This document shows, piece by piece, positions 10,534 to 19,428 of a stretch of DNA of 64,000 nt (the first letter of the stretch is position 1; every line of letters begins with the position of its first letter). The translations under genes were made by a program, and so were the position numbers. The notes under the pieces are model-generated. The model ran no database searches. It was not told the DNA's origin and saw only the letters and a list, made by a program, of their open reading frames with translations. Source of the stretch: Winogradskyella marincola (GTDB lineage Bacteria > Bacteroidota > Bacteroidia > Flavobacteriales > Flavobacteriaceae); NCBI RefSeq assembly GCF_029624125.1, contig NZ_JARSBN010000002.1, positions 186,001 to 250,000 on the forward strand, given 5' to 3'.

Positions 10534-11013
10534 TTATATTTTAAGTGGCTTCGGTCTCACACCATGCTTTCTGGTATCTTCTTTGGTAAGCACTTTATAG
10601 TTTTCAGACTTTGGAAATGTATGTGCCAATTGTAACAATTCATCAGGCAAACCCGCTAGTTTTCTTGCTTTTAAGTCTATCCATGCACCTTGCATTTCGC
10701 AATACGCTAAATTCTCTCCTTTGTGATTGTAAAAATTATGTTCAAACATAAAAAGCATGCCATCTTCACTTAGACCAGACACTTCAATAGTAACTGTAAT
10801 TGGTGTACCAATAAAGGATTCTTTAAAATAGTACATGTGCTCATAGAACACAACAGGTCCAATATTATGCTTCATTATTTCTGGCATAGAAAAGCCTTGT
10901 TCGCCAAAAAAAGACATCCTCGCATGACTCATAAAATTAGTGTAAGCAGAATTGGCCAAATGACCATTAGCATCAACATCACTCCAGCGAATTTCAAATT
11001 GTTTTTTGTACAT
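10534..11013 (-). CDS. Acyl-CoA thioesterase, 4HBT hot-dog fold
   Basis: A 159-residue hot-dog-fold thioesterase. The longer upstream frame (to 11157) crosses the divergent promoter region and carries no family similarity. The ATG at 11013 gives MYKKQFEIRWSDVDANGHLA, where the WSDVDANGHL segment with its catalytic Asp is the 4HBT signature. The middle (VVFYEHMYYFKESFIGTPIT) and the QGAWIDLKARK strand complete the fold. It probably hydrolyses acyl-CoA or acyl-ACP in the cytoplasm, with unknown chain specificity. It is divergent from yicC across a 130-bp region that holds a perfect inverted repeat. Confidence 0.82.
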   Translation of the reverse strand: MYKKQFEIRWSDVDANGHLANSAYTNFMSHARMSFFGEQGFSMPEIMKHNIGPVVFYEHMYYFKESFIGTPITVTIEVSGLSEDGMLFMFEHNFYNHKGENLAYCEMQGAWIDLKARKLAGLPDELLQLAHTFPKSENYKVLTKEDTRKHGVRPKPLKI

Positions 11014-11050
11014 GGTAAATCTTTGGTTTAAGAAAACAAAGTTAACAAAC

Positions 11051-11070
11051 CCTCTTATGCACGCATAAGA
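11051..11070. promoter_or_regulatory. Perfect 9-bp inverted repeat in divergent promoter region
   Basis: CTCTTATGC-AC-GCATAAGAG lies between the divergent thioesterase and yicC genes. It is either a two-fold operator or a 5'-UTR hairpin of the thioesterase mRNA. No T-run follows on either strand, so it is not a terminator. Confidence 0.45.
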
Positions 11071-11113
11071 GTTTCTAAAAATTTTAAGATAATTTAAGAA
11101 CCGCTGATTTTTG

Positions 11114-11121
11114 TACCTTTG
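11114..11121 (+). promoter_or_regulatory. -7 promoter element TACCTTTG
   Basis: TACCTTTG matches the TAnnTTTG -7 motif of Bacteroidetes and lies 22 nt before the chosen yicC ATG. No clear TTG -33 box is seen at the expected distance. Confidence 0.5.
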
Positions 11122-11143
11122 CCCAACTTTAATCGCATCTTTA

Positions 11144-12001
11144 ATGATACAATCCATGACAGGTTATGGGAAATCTGTTTTACAACTCCCAACCAAAAAA
11201 ATATCTATAGAGTTAAAATCACTAAATAGTAAAAACTTAGATGTTAACGCTCGTATGCCATCTATGTATAGAGCAAAAGAACTAGATATTAGAAAACTAC
11301 TTGCCAAATACCTCGTAAGAGGCAAAGTAGATTTTTCGCTTTTTGTTGAAATTACAGGTGAAGACAGTAGCTCTAAAATTAACACAACTGTTGTTAAAGA
11401 ATACATGAAACAACTTAAGGATGTGGTTGACGGAGACAGTATAGAGTTATTAAAAATGGCTGTACGCTTACCAGATGCTGTAACTACAGAACGTGATGAT
11501 ATTGACGAAGAAGAATGGTTAAAAATCGCTGAAGGTATTAATGAAGCCATCTCTAAAATTGTCAATTACCGAGAAGACGAAGGTGCTATATTGAAGCAAG
11601 ATTTTACAGATAGAATTGCAACACTAAAAGAATTACTAGACCAAGTTATTGCAATGGATCCTGAGCGTATTGATGGTGTAAGAGCACGTTTAGAAAAAGG
11701 CATTGCAGACATTAAAGAAAAAGTAGATGAAAACCGTTTTGAACAAGAACTCGTTTACTACATTGAAAAGTTTGACATTACAGAAGAAAAAGTAAGACTA
11801 GATAATCATTTAGACTATTTTATAAAAACTTTAAACTCTAATGATTCTAACGGAAAAAAACTAGGTTTTATCTCTCAAGAAATTGGTAGAGAAATCAATA
11901 CCATTGGCTCAAAATCTAACTATGCACCAATGCAAAAGCTCGTGGTGCAAATGAAAGATGAGCTAGAGAAAATAAAGGAACAATTATTGAATGTGCTGTA
12001 A
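11144..12001 (+). CDS. yicC: YicC-family endoribonuclease
   Basis: The product is 285 residues. The ATG at 11144 gives the family-defining start MIQSMTGYGK; the extra 11 residues upstream overlap the -7 promoter element and are rejected. YicC proteins are RNA-binding endoribonucleases reported to affect small RNA turnover in Escherichia coli. The N-terminal YicC domain (MTGYGK, ELKSLNSKNLDVNARMP) and the C-terminal DUF1732 region (KKLGFISQEIGREINTIGSK) are both present. It is followed 16 nt later by gmk, an arrangement widespread in bacteria, and leads the yicC-gmk-nadD operon. Confidence 0.92.
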   Translation: MIQSMTGYGKSVLQLPTKKISIELKSLNSKNLDVNARMPSMYRAKELDIRKLLAKYLVRGKVDFSLFVEITGEDSSSKINTTVVKEYMKQLKDVVDGDSIELLKMAVRLPDAVTTERDDIDEEEWLKIAEGINEAISKIVNYREDEGAILKQDFTDRIATLKELLDQVIAMDPERIDGVRARLEKGIADIKEKVDENRFEQELVYYIEKFDITEEKVRLDNHLDYFIKTLNSNDSNGKKLGFISQEIGREINTIGSKSNYAPMQKLVVQMKDELEKIKEQLLNVL

Positions 12002-12017
12002 TTAAAAACAAATCTAC

Positions 12018-12605
12018 GTGTCTAAAGAATTAAATAAACAAGGGAAACTTATTGTATTTTCAGCACCTTCTGGTTCTGGCAAAACTACAATTGTACGTCA
12101 CCTTTTAAAACAACCCGAACTTAATTTAGAATTTTCAATATCTGCCACATCGCGAGAAGCACGTGGTAACGAGGTCCATGGTAAAGATTATTATTACCTC
12201 TCTCTAAAGGAGTTTAAAAACAAAATTAAAAACGACGAATTTTTAGAATGGGAAGAAGTTTATAGAGATAACTTTTATGGTACTCTAAAGACTGAGATTG
12301 AGCGCATTTGGGCACAAGGAAAGCATGTTATTTTTGATATTGATGTATCTGGTGGTCTACGTATAAAACGTAAATTCCCTGAACAAACTTTAGCCATTTT
12401 TGTAAAACCACCAGACTTAAACGAATTGGTAAGACGATTAAAAGATCGTGGTGAAGAAAGTGCTGAAAAAATTAGCATGCGTGTTGCCAAAGCTCCAGCA
12501 GAATTAGCTACAGCACCACTTTTTGACACAATTGTTGTTAACTCTAACTTAGACGAAGCTTTAGAAAACGCTTATAAACTGGTGTCTGATTTTATCAAAA
12601 AATAA
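12018..12605 (+). CDS. gmk: Guanylate kinase
   Basis: Phosphorylates GMP to GDP with ATP, an essential step in guanine nucleotide supply. The 195-residue protein starts at a GTG codon (12018), which places the P-loop APSGSGKTT near residue 17, as expected. Other landmarks are the GMP-binding SATSREARGNEVHGKDYYY and the FDIDVSGGLRIKRKF segment. It lies in the yicC-gmk-nadD operon. Confidence 0.96.
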   Translation: MSKELNKQGKLIVFSAPSGSGKTTIVRHLLKQPELNLEFSISATSREARGNEVHGKDYYYLSLKEFKNKIKNDEFLEWEEVYRDNFYGTLKTEIERIWAQGKHVIFDIDVSGGLRIKRKFPEQTLAIFVKPPDLNELVRRLKDRGEESAEKISMRVAKAPAELATAPLFDTIVVNSNLDEALENAYKLVSDFIKK

Positions 12606-12613
12606 ATATTAAT

Positions 12614-12682
12614 CTGTCACCCTGAACTTGTTTCAGGGTCTTAATTTTTTAAATAGATGCTGAAACATGTTCAGCATGACAA
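12614..12682. repeat. Dispersed repeat: two linked palindromes
   Basis: Two short inverted repeats lie 20 nt apart in the gmk-nadD gap: CCCTGAA-CTTGT-TTCAGGG and GCTGAA-ACATG-TTCAGC, the latter followed by ATGAC. The second half recurs at 13363-13387 with one arm changed. The pattern of dispersed, non-coding palindromes next to stop codons fits a flavobacterial REP-like family. Confidence 0.5.
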
Positions 12683-12688
12683 AATATT

Positions 12689-13267
12689 ATGAAAATAGGT
12701 CTTTACTTCGGCACATTTAACCCAATACACATTGGTCATTTAACGATTGCAAACCATTTAGCAGAGCATAGTGATTTAGACCAAATATGGTTTGTAGTAA
12801 CTCCTCAAAGTCCGTTTAAGAAAAAAAGTAGCTTGCTCGATAACTACCAGCGTTTAGAAATGGTATTTCAGGCAACGAAAGATTATGATAAACTGCGACC
12901 TAGTGACATAGAATTTAGTCTTAAACAACCAAACTACACTATAGATACGCTCGTTTATCTCGAAGAAAAATATCCTAACCATACGTTTTCTTTAATTATG
13001 GGAGAGGACAATCTTAAAGGGTTTCATAAGTGGAAAAACTACGAGCTAATTTTAGAAAACTACAACATCTACGTATATCCTCGTATTTCTGAAGGTAAAA
13101 CAGACACACAGTTTAAAGATCACCCAAAAATTCATCACGTAGCAGCTCCAATAATGGAAATTTCTTCAACATTTATTAGAAATTCTATTAAGGATGGTAA
13201 AAATATTCGTCCTCTACTCCCTTATGCTGTTTGGGAATACATTGACGAGATGAATTTTTATAAGTAA
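12689..13267 (+). CDS. nadD: Nicotinate-nucleotide adenylyltransferase
   Basis: Adenylates nicotinate mononucleotide to deamido-NAD in NAD biosynthesis. The 192-residue protein has the nucleotidyltransferase motif GLYFGTFNPIHIGH at the N-terminus and the second motif ISSTFIR near residue 152, together diagnostic for NadD. An MGEDNLKGFHKWKNY segment in between is the usual substrate-binding loop. It is the third gene of the yicC-gmk-nadD run, separated from gmk by the dispersed palindromes. Confidence 0.95.
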   Translation: MKIGLYFGTFNPIHIGHLTIANHLAEHSDLDQIWFVVTPQSPFKKKSSLLDNYQRLEMVFQATKDYDKLRPSDIEFSLKQPNYTIDTLVYLEEKYPNHTFSLIMGEDNLKGFHKWKNYELILENYNIYVYPRISEGKTDTQFKDHPKIHHVAAPIMEISSTFIRNSIKDGKNIRPLLPYAVWEYIDEMNFYK

Positions 13268-13387
13268 AACTCCTGCGTAGGCAGGAATCTCATAGCTTTA
13301 AGACTTATACCATTTGAGATTACTGGTATCACTTTAATGAAAGTTTTGAAATAAAAGATAGAGATACTGAAACAAGTTCAGCATGAC
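13268..13387. repeat. Composite dispersed repeat element
   Basis: This gap starts with CTCCTGCGTAGGCAGGAAT, a variant of the hairpin at 10471. It ends with ACTGAAACAAGTTCAGCATG, a variant of the element at 12660. Both halves therefore match other intergenic copies in the window, so the stretch looks like a hybrid of two repeat families. Confidence 0.5.
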
Positions 13388-13396
13388 AATTTCTAC

Positions 13397-13756
13397 TTAA
13401 AAATGATAAAAAGCATTTTCTAAATGCTCAATCTTGTAGGCTTTGTTTTCTTTAACAATGGCAATAATATCGAATCTAACCTCAACATCTAAGTCGTTTT
13501 CTGTTACATATTCGTCCACTGCTTTTACGAGGTTTTTTATCTGTTTTGGCTTTACAAAATCCTGAGGATTTCCAAACTCTAACGAACTTCTGGTTTTTAC
13601 CTCAACAATTGCCAAAATATCACCTTTTTGGGCAATAATATCAACTTCGGCTTTATCAAAACGGTAATTACGCTCCACAATATCGTAGCTATTTTCGATT
13701 AGAAAATCCACAGCCAGTTGCTCTCCTTTTTTACCAAGTTCGTTGTGTTGAGCCAT
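13397..13756 (-). CDS. YraN-family (UPF0102) putative nuclease
   Basis: A 119-residue protein of the YraN/UPF0102 family, with the restriction-endonuclease-like fold of Holliday-junction resolvases. The start MAQHNELGKKGEQLAVDFL is the family signature. The PD-(D/E)xK-type core is visible as AEVDIIAQKGDILAIVEVKTRSS, with the Asp, Glu and Lys of the catalytic motif retained. The biological role of YraN is not established. It is downstream of the small membrane gene at 13788 on the same strand, 31 nt away. Confidence 0.9.
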   Translation of the reverse strand: MAQHNELGKKGEQLAVDFLIENSYDIVERNYRFDKAEVDIIAQKGDILAIVEVKTRSSLEFGNPQDFVKPKQIKNLVKAVDEYVTENDLDVEVRFDIIAIVKENKAYKIEHLENAFYHF

Positions 13757-13787
13757 AGTTCTTTGAATAACTAGTTTTTGATAAAAT

Positions 13788-14213
13788 TTACTTTAACTTA
13801 TTAAATAAATAATCTGTTAGACTTAATTCTTTTAAAACCATACCTGCTGAAAACACATAAAACACTATAATCATTAAAGATGAAATATTCAGCATACCCA
13901 CATAAGCATTATGGCTTGACAGTATATAAACCGAATATATCAAAAGAAGTGTACCAATAACTGACAATATATTTTTGACAAACAGTTTTAATCTTAACAT
14001 GCTTAAACCAATTAACACCTTCCCTAGAAGTGAAAAGAAGCCAATTGCAGAAAGATATTCATTTGTTAGGAATGAATAATTAAACTTAAAACTACCTTCT
14101 AAAAAATCTGAAATGAAAATAATATCCGTTAATATTAAAAAGCCTACACCATGACCAGCTCCAAATAAAATAATAGAATGCATTATAATGTAAACTATCT
14201 TTATTCTTTGCAT
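13788..14213 (-). CDS. Small four-helix membrane protein, function unknown
   Basis: A 141-residue hydrophobic protein with about four predicted membrane segments (roughly residues 5-30, 52-75, 80-100 and 108-130). I do not recognise the family. The organisation (a short Gly-His-Gly loop in the first helix, GAGHGVGF) is reminiscent of DoxX-like small membrane proteins, but this is weak. It lies 6 nt after the LD-carboxypeptidase stop in the same direction, so the two are probably co-transcribed. Confidence 0.65.
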   Translation of the reverse strand: MQRIKIVYIIMHSIILFGAGHGVGFLILTDIIFISDFLEGSFKFNYSFLTNEYLSAIGFFSLLGKVLIGLSMLRLKLFVKNILSVIGTLLLIYSVYILSSHNAYVGMLNISSLMIIVFYVFSAGMVLKELSLTDYLFNKLK

Positions 14214-14219
14214 ATTATT

Positions 14220-15239
14220 TTAACGATAGCTTAATTCGGAACTTTCCTTCCCAACCTTCAACTCCACTTCTCTACCCAGCACTAATGCTCTATTATCTTT
14301 TTCATGTCCGGCTGGCATATTAAAAGCTATCGGAAAATCATAATCTGCTGTTGCATCTAATATCAATTGCTCTATCGATGTGCCCCAAAGTGTTGTGTTT
14401 TTTCTCAACTTAGACATATCACCAACAACTAAACCTTTAAGGTTTTCAAAATAACCTGCACGCTTCATACTTTGTAGCATACGATCTATATGATATTTGT
14501 ACTCACCTATTTCTTCAATAAAAAGAATTTTTCCAGAGGTATCTATACTTGTATCAGAACCTAACATAGTGTGCAACATGGTTAAATTACCACCAATTAA
14601 TTGCCCTTTTGCTTCACCTTCTCTATTATATTTAGAACCTTCTAAATCATAATTTTCAGGCTTACCGAATAGTGCTGCTTTAAACGTATCTACAGACTCT
14701 TGCACTTCTGATATATCTTTTGTTAAGCTCACACACATTAAGGCATGCAAAGACTCAAAACCTTGGTTATGTAGCTGATTATGTAACGCTGTAATATCAC
14801 TGTAACCGATAATCCACTTAGGATTCTCTTTTAGTTTGGTGTAATCTAATTTATCTAAAATTCGCACTGTACCATAACCTCCTCTTGCACACCAAATGGC
14901 ACTAATTGTTGGGTCGTCCATAGCTTTTTGCAAATCTTCGCAACGTTCTTCGTCTGTACCTGCAAAATGATTAGCCTTGCTAAACACATGTTTACCAACA
15001 GTAGCGTGCAAACCCCAACTTTTTAGTAAATCGACAGCCTGTTGCACTTCTCGCTCTCTGTTTTTTAGTATTCCCGAAGGTGCTACAATAGCAACAGTAT
15101 CTCCTTCTTTTAGGTATGGAGGCCTAATTAATTCTGATGTCATTTTATTGGGTTTATGTGTTTCATTTTGAGCATTACCTTCAAAATGCTTACCTAACAG
15201 AACCACTAAGCATAGGACTATAACTTGCTTAATATTCAT
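14220..15239 (-). CDS. LD-carboxypeptidase (peptidase S66 family)
   Basis: A 339-residue exported or membrane-associated LD-carboxypeptidase. The family cleaves the L,D bond in muropeptide stem peptides (LdcA-type) during peptidoglycan recycling or remodelling. An N-terminal signal peptide (QVIVLCLVVLLGKHFEGNAQ) is present, which is unusual for cytoplasmic LdcA. The S66 core follows: DTVAIVAPSGILKNREREV, ARGGYGTVRILDKLD, and the catalytic serine segment WIIGYSDITALHNQLH. FIEEIGEYKYHIDRML supplies the second-domain Glu. The acidic and histidine partners of the Ser-Glu-His triad appear present. Confidence 0.88.
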   Translation of the reverse strand: MNIKQVIVLCLVVLLGKHFEGNAQNETHKPNKMTSELIRPPYLKEGDTVAIVAPSGILKNREREVQQAVDLLKSWGLHATVGKHVFSKANHFAGTDEERCEDLQKAMDDPTISAIWCARGGYGTVRILDKLDYTKLKENPKWIIGYSDITALHNQLHNQGFESLHALMCVSLTKDISEVQESVDTFKAALFGKPENYDLEGSKYNREGEAKGQLIGGNLTMLHTMLGSDTSIDTSGKILFIEEIGEYKYHIDRMLQSMKRAGYFENLKGLVVGDMSKLRKNTTLWGTSIEQLILDATADYDFPIAFNMPAGHEKDNRALVLGREVELKVGKESSELSYR

Positions 15240-15314
15240 AATTTTTGGTTTTTGTAAATATAAAAAGTTAATCTCTAAGAACTAAAAGAATTAGACTGTT
15301 AGTACTATTGAAAT

Positions 15315-15350
15315 AAAAAAGGTTATCGCTATAGAACGATAACCTTTTTT
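15315..15350 (-). terminator. Terminator of the 15.4-kb lipoprotein gene
   Basis: Inverted repeat GGTTATCG/CGATAACC with an 8-nt loop, flanked by six A and six T. It lies 20 nt downstream of the minus-strand lipoprotein stop and upstream of the LD-carboxypeptidase start. Confidence 0.85.
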
Positions 15351-15370
15351 AATCTTATGAGATAGATTTT

Positions 15371-15958
15371 CTATCTAAAAAATAAACGCGGCTTTGAAGC
15401 ACCTTCTTCAGCTGGTCTTCCAAATTCATCTGAAAAATCATAAGCTCTTAAAGGTCCTGAAAAACTTCCTGAAAAAGCAGTTCCATCACTTGTTGTACCT
15501 TCAAACTCTAATTCGTAAGAAGAACCATTATCTAAAACAGAAAAACTTCCTGAATTAATAGATATTCCCTCATCTTGCTCTATTGTAGCATTAATATACA
15601 CTTCGGCATACTCATAACCACCAGCATCTGCAGACCCAAAACTATAAGTACCCACTTGTAAATCTGAAACATTACTTGTAAAAAGTTCAAAATATACACC
15701 AGAAAAAACATCCTCTGTAGGGAAAGGATATCCATCAACAGTTCTTACTTGTGTATCAACTAGTGTAATATCAAAATTATAAATGCCATCCATATACTCA
15801 CCGTAATCCATGATAACACCTGATTTTAATTGAATTTCGGTATCACCATAAATAACAACTCCGCTTCCGGATGATGAACCTCCATCATCATCATTCTTGC
15901 ATGAATAAGACATTAAGCCTACACTTAGTAGTAAAACAAATAATTTTAAGTTTTTCAT
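15371..15958 (-). CDS. Lipoprotein of unknown function
   Basis: A 195-residue predicted lipoprotein. The ATG at 15958 is preferred over the frame start at 15988 because it opens directly with the signal peptide MKNLKLFVLLLSVGLMSYSC, with the lipid-bearing Cys at residue 20. An acidic/Gly/Ser linker (KNDDDGGSSSGSG) follows, as in many Bacteroidetes surface lipoproteins. The remainder is beta-rich and Gly/Tyr/Ser-rich with no recognised domain; repeated GTTSDGTAFSGSFSGPL-type strands suggest a small beta-sandwich. The gene is monocistronic with its own terminator. Confidence 0.7.
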   Translation of the reverse strand: MKNLKLFVLLLSVGLMSYSCKNDDDGGSSSGSGVVIYGDTEIQLKSGVIMDYGEYMDGIYNFDITLVDTQVRTVDGYPFPTEDVFSGVYFELFTSNVSDLQVGTYSFGSADAGGYEYAEVYINATIEQDEGISINSGSFSVLDNGSSYELEFEGTTSDGTAFSGSFSGPLRAYDFSDEFGRPAEEGASKPRLFFR

Positions 15959-15988
15959 TTTTTTAATAATTTTTGAATTGGGTCTCAA

Positions 15989-16338
15989 TTTAATCTAATT
16001 TTCAGACTCACAAAGAAAAAACCTACAAAAACACACACTCAAGATGCTAAATATCAATTATTTCTACATAAACAAACATTACACCAACCAAAATCATAAT
16101 TAAAAATCGTTTCTTTATTTCTTAAGCCATTTGATATCAATTTCAAACTAAAATCCTATTAAACCCAAAATAGCAAAATCAAAATTGAATCGAGTTTGAT
16201 ATATGTATAGTTACATTTTGTTTTTTATCGCTTTTTCTTTTAAATCTAGAGAAAAAAAGCATTCTACTTAAAGTTAAAGACCATTATGTTTCAATACAAA
16301 AACTTAATAGTTATTTTTGCTGATTAAACTATGTTTTC
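15989..16338. other. 350-bp gap without a gene
   Basis: Very AT-rich sequence between the divergent lipoprotein gene and metG. Apart from a possible -7 element TATTTTTG at 16313-16320, about 18 nt before the metG ATG, I see no ORF, hairpin or RNA gene here. Confidence 0.5.
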
Positions 16339-18405
16339 ATGTCAAAGAGATATACTATTACAGCTGCTTTACCTTACACTAATGGTCCAATTCATATTGG
16401 TCATTTAGCAGGTGTTTATGTGCCAGCAGATATTTATTCGAGATATTTAAGATTAACAGGTAATGACGTTGCTTTTATTTGCGGTAGTGATGAGCATGGT
16501 GTTCCTATTACTATTAAAGCAAAAAAGGAAGGAGTGACTCCACAAGATATTGTAGATAAGTATCATGCTATCATCAAAACTTCATTTGAAGATTTTGGCA
16601 TTTCTTTTGACAACTATTCGCGTACCTCAGCGAAAATACATCACGATACAGCTTCAGAATTCTTTAAAACACTTTATGACAAAAATGAGTTTGTAGAAGA
16701 AGTGTCTGAACAATTATACGATGCTGAAGCCAATCAGTTTTTGGCTGATCGCTTTGTTATTGGTACGTGTCCAAAATGTGGTTTTGAAGAAGCCTATGGA
16801 GACCAATGTGAAAACTGTGGAACCAGCCACAACGCTACAGATTTAATTAATCCGAAGTCTGCCATTACAGGTAATACACCAACATTAAAAGAAACCAAAC
16901 ACTGGTTTTTACCTTTAAATAAGCACGAAGAATTTTTACGTGAATGGATTTTAAAAGGGCATAAAAAAGATTGGAAACCTAACGTTTACGGCCAAGTAAA
17001 ATCTTGGGTAGACGATGGACTACGTCCTAGAGCCGTAACCAGAGATTTAGATTGGGGAATTCCTGTGCCTGTAGAAGGTGGAGAAGGCAAAGTATTGTAT
17101 GTTTGGTTCGATGCACCTATTGGCTACATCTCTGCCACCAAAGAATGGGCTGCACGTGTAGGCAAAAACTGGGAAGATTACTGGAAAGACGAAAACACCA
17201 AACTGGTACACTTTATTGGTAAGGATAATATTGTGTTTCACTGCATCATTTTCCCATCAATGCTAAAGGCTGAAGGCTCATACATTCTACCAGAAAATGT
17301 GCCTGCTAACGAGTTTTTAAATTTGGAAGGCAATAAACTTTCAACTTCAAAAAACTGGGCCGTTTGGTTACCAGAGTATTTAGAAGATTTTCCAAATCAG
17401 CAAGATGTGTTGCGCTATGCTTTAACGGCTAATGCACCAGAAACTAAGGACAATGATTTTACATGGAAAGATTTCCAAGCCAGAAACAATAATGAGTTGG
17501 TGGCTATTTTTGGTAATTTCATTAATCGTGTTGCTGTACTAACTAACAAATATTATAACGGAGAAATTCCGCAACCAGCAGAATTTAAAGCGATAGATGA
17601 AGAAACCTTGGCAGCAGTAAAAGCGTATCCTGCGGTAATTGCAAGTTCTATTGAGCGTTACCGTTTTAGAGAAGGTAGCCAGGAATTAATGAATTTAGCA
17701 CGTCTCGGAAACAAGTATCTAGCTGATGAAGAGCCTTGGAAAACTATAAAAACAGACGAAGAACGTACTAAAACCGTAATGTTTGTGGCTTTACAAATTG
17801 CTTCGGCTTTAGCTGTGTTAAGTGAACCGTTTTTACCATTTACGTCTGATAAATTGAAATCAATTTTAAATCACGCTGAACTTGATTCTGAATTGACTTG
17901 GGAAGACATTTCAACTAAAGATGTTTTACTTCCTGCAGGTCACAGCATTCAATCCGGAAAACCAGAATTATTATTTTCTAAGATTGAAGATGACACCATT
18001 CAAAAGCAATTAGATAAACTTGAAGCTAGTAAAAAAGCCAACGAAGCGGCTAACAAAAAAGTAGAGCCTCAAAAAGAGGAAATTACTTTTGATGATTTTA
18101 CAAAATTAGACCTTCGTGTTGGTACTATTTTAGAGGCTGAAAAAATGCCAAAAACTAAAAAATTACTGGTTTTAAAAGTCGACACTGGTATCGATACACG
18201 TACTATTGTTTCTGGTATTGCAGAAAGTTTTTCACCAGAAGATGTTATCGGCAAACGTGTTACTGTTTTAGTCAACTTAGCACCAAGAAAATTGCGAGGA
18301 GTAGAAAGTCAAGGTATGATTTTAATGACTGAAGACGAAAGTGGTAATTTAGTGTTTGTAAATCCTAATATCGACGGAGTTCCTAATGGATTGAAGATTA
18401 GCTAA
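16339..18405 (+). CDS. metG: Methionyl-tRNA synthetase
   Basis: Charges tRNA-Met with methionine. The 688-residue protein has the class I HIGH motif ([10 protein letters not shown]) near residue 20 and a zinc knuckle with CPKC...CENC at about residues 145-163. The KMSKS equivalent is KLSTS (about residue 334), and an anticodon-binding helical domain follows. A C-terminal Trbp111-like OB fold (about 580-688, starting [20 protein letters not shown]) promotes dimerisation and tRNA binding. The length is typical for the long bacterial form. Confidence 0.97.
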   Translation: MSKRYTITAALPYTNGPIHIGHLAGVYVPADIYSRYLRLTGNDVAFICGSDEHGVPITIKAKKEGVTPQDIVDKYHAIIKTSFEDFGISFDNYSRTSAKIHHDTASEFFKTLYDKNEFVEEVSEQLYDAEANQFLADRFVIGTCPKCGFEEAYGDQCENCGTSHNATDLINPKSAITGNTPTLKETKHWFLPLNKHEEFLREWILKGHKKDWKPNVYGQVKSWVDDGLRPRAVTRDLDWGIPVPVEGGEGKVLYVWFDAPIGYISATKEWAARVGKNWEDYWKDENTKLVHFIGKDNIVFHCIIFPSMLKAEGSYILPENVPANEFLNLEGNKLSTSKNWAVWLPEYLEDFPNQQDVLRYALTANAPETKDNDFTWKDFQARNNNELVAIFGNFINRVAVLTNKYYNGEIPQPAEFKAIDEETLAAVKAYPAVIASSIERYRFREGSQELMNLARLGNKYLADEEPWKTIKTDEERTKTVMFVALQIASALAVLSEPFLPFTSDKLKSILNHAELDSELTWEDISTKDVLLPAGHSIQSGKPELLFSKIEDDTIQKQLDKLEASKKANEAANKKVEPQKEEITFDDFTKLDLRVGTILEAEKMPKTKKLLVLKVDTGIDTRTIVSGIAESFSPEDVIGKRVTVLVNLAPRKLRGVESQGMILMTEDESGNLVFVNPNIDGVPNGLKIS

Positions 18406-18549
18406 TTACTCTAGTTAAAATTCTTAAATTATTAATTTTCAATCTTTTTTATTGTCAAAAACATAAAAATTAATGGTGTTCTATACCTATCTTTAGTTGA
18501 TATCATAAAAAAATGTATCTTTCTATTGATAAACTAAATTTTCTTTTAA

Positions 18550-19371
18550 ATGAAAAAAACTACTTCTTCAAAATTTACTAAACAATTAGCTAAATATGGT
18601 GCATTAACAGTTGCCATAGCAGGTGTTGCCGATGCAAATGGACAAATTGTATATACTGATGTTGACCCTGATTTTTCGGGCAACAGTGGTGATGAATTTT
18701 TCTTGGATCTTAACCAAGATACTGTAAATGATTTTAGAATACATCAATCTGGTTATAATTTATTTATAGAACCATTAACGGCTAGTAATAGTGTTCTAGG
18801 TTCTGGGTCTTCTTCAAACACCTTTGTATATCCTTATGCGCTTTCTAGTGGCGCAGTTGTTTCTGCTGGCCAACCAGTATGGCTCAACCAAGGTTTTTCT
18901 GGCGGTTTTCAATCACTAAACTATGGTTCAAGTAGTTATTGTTCTTTTGGAAATTGGTGTAGTGAAACTGATAAATTCTTAGGGTTGAGATTTACAGTTG
19001 GTGGCAATATACATTATGGATGGGCCAAGTTAGATGCAACTTTTGATAACGGATGGACCATTAAAGAATTTGCCTATAACTCTACGGCCGATGAAAGTAT
19101 AGAAGCAGGTCAACAAACCCTTGGTGTAAGTTCTAACGATATACAAGATGTTAGAATTGTTGGGCTTAATAAATCTATTGGATTATATAATCTTACAGAA
19201 ACTACTGAATATACATTATACAATATTGAAGGTAAACAGCTGCTCAATGGCAAAATCGAAAATGTAAACTCTAGCGTAATTGAAGCCAACCAAATGACTT
19301 CAGGTATTTATATTTTAGAATTAAACACGCTAGAATCTAATACTACTTTAAGGAAAAAAGTAGTATTATAA
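18550..19371 (+). CDS. T9SS-secreted protein with C-terminal sorting domain
   Basis: A 273-residue secreted protein. The N-terminus has a signal peptide (about residues 1-31, ending VADANGQ). The central part resembles secreted Bacteroidetes proteins with LGLRFTVGGNIHYGWAKLDA, a segment common in this group. The last 75 residues (from QDVRIVGLNKSIGLYNL to LRKKVVL) form a T9SS type A sorting domain that directs surface attachment or release. Function is unknown. A strong bidirectional terminator follows. Confidence 0.8.
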   Translation: MKKTTSSKFTKQLAKYGALTVAIAGVADANGQIVYTDVDPDFSGNSGDEFFLDLNQDTVNDFRIHQSGYNLFIEPLTASNSVLGSGSSSNTFVYPYALSSGAVVSAGQPVWLNQGFSGGFQSLNYGSSSYCSFGNWCSETDKFLGLRFTVGGNIHYGWAKLDATFDNGWTIKEFAYNSTADESIEAGQQTLGVSSNDIQDVRIVGLNKSIGLYNLTETTEYTLYNIEGKQLLNGKIENVNSSVIEANQMTSGIYILELNTLESNTTLRKKVVL

Positions 19372-19393
19372 AATACTTAAGAAATAACTCTTT

Positions 19394-19428
19394 AAAAGTA
19401 ACGGTAATAATTACCGTTACTTTTTTTT
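19394..19428. terminator. Bidirectional terminator
   Basis: AAAAGTAACGGTAA / TTACCGTTACTTTT stem with a minimal loop, flanked by an A run and eight T. It separates the convergent T9SS cargo gene and the phosphodiesterase-fusion gene; its T-tract includes the stop codon of the latter. Confidence 0.85.

Noticed and set aside
10471-13387. CRISPR array
   Set aside because: The repeats are few, irregularly spaced and palindromic, without unique spacers of constant length.
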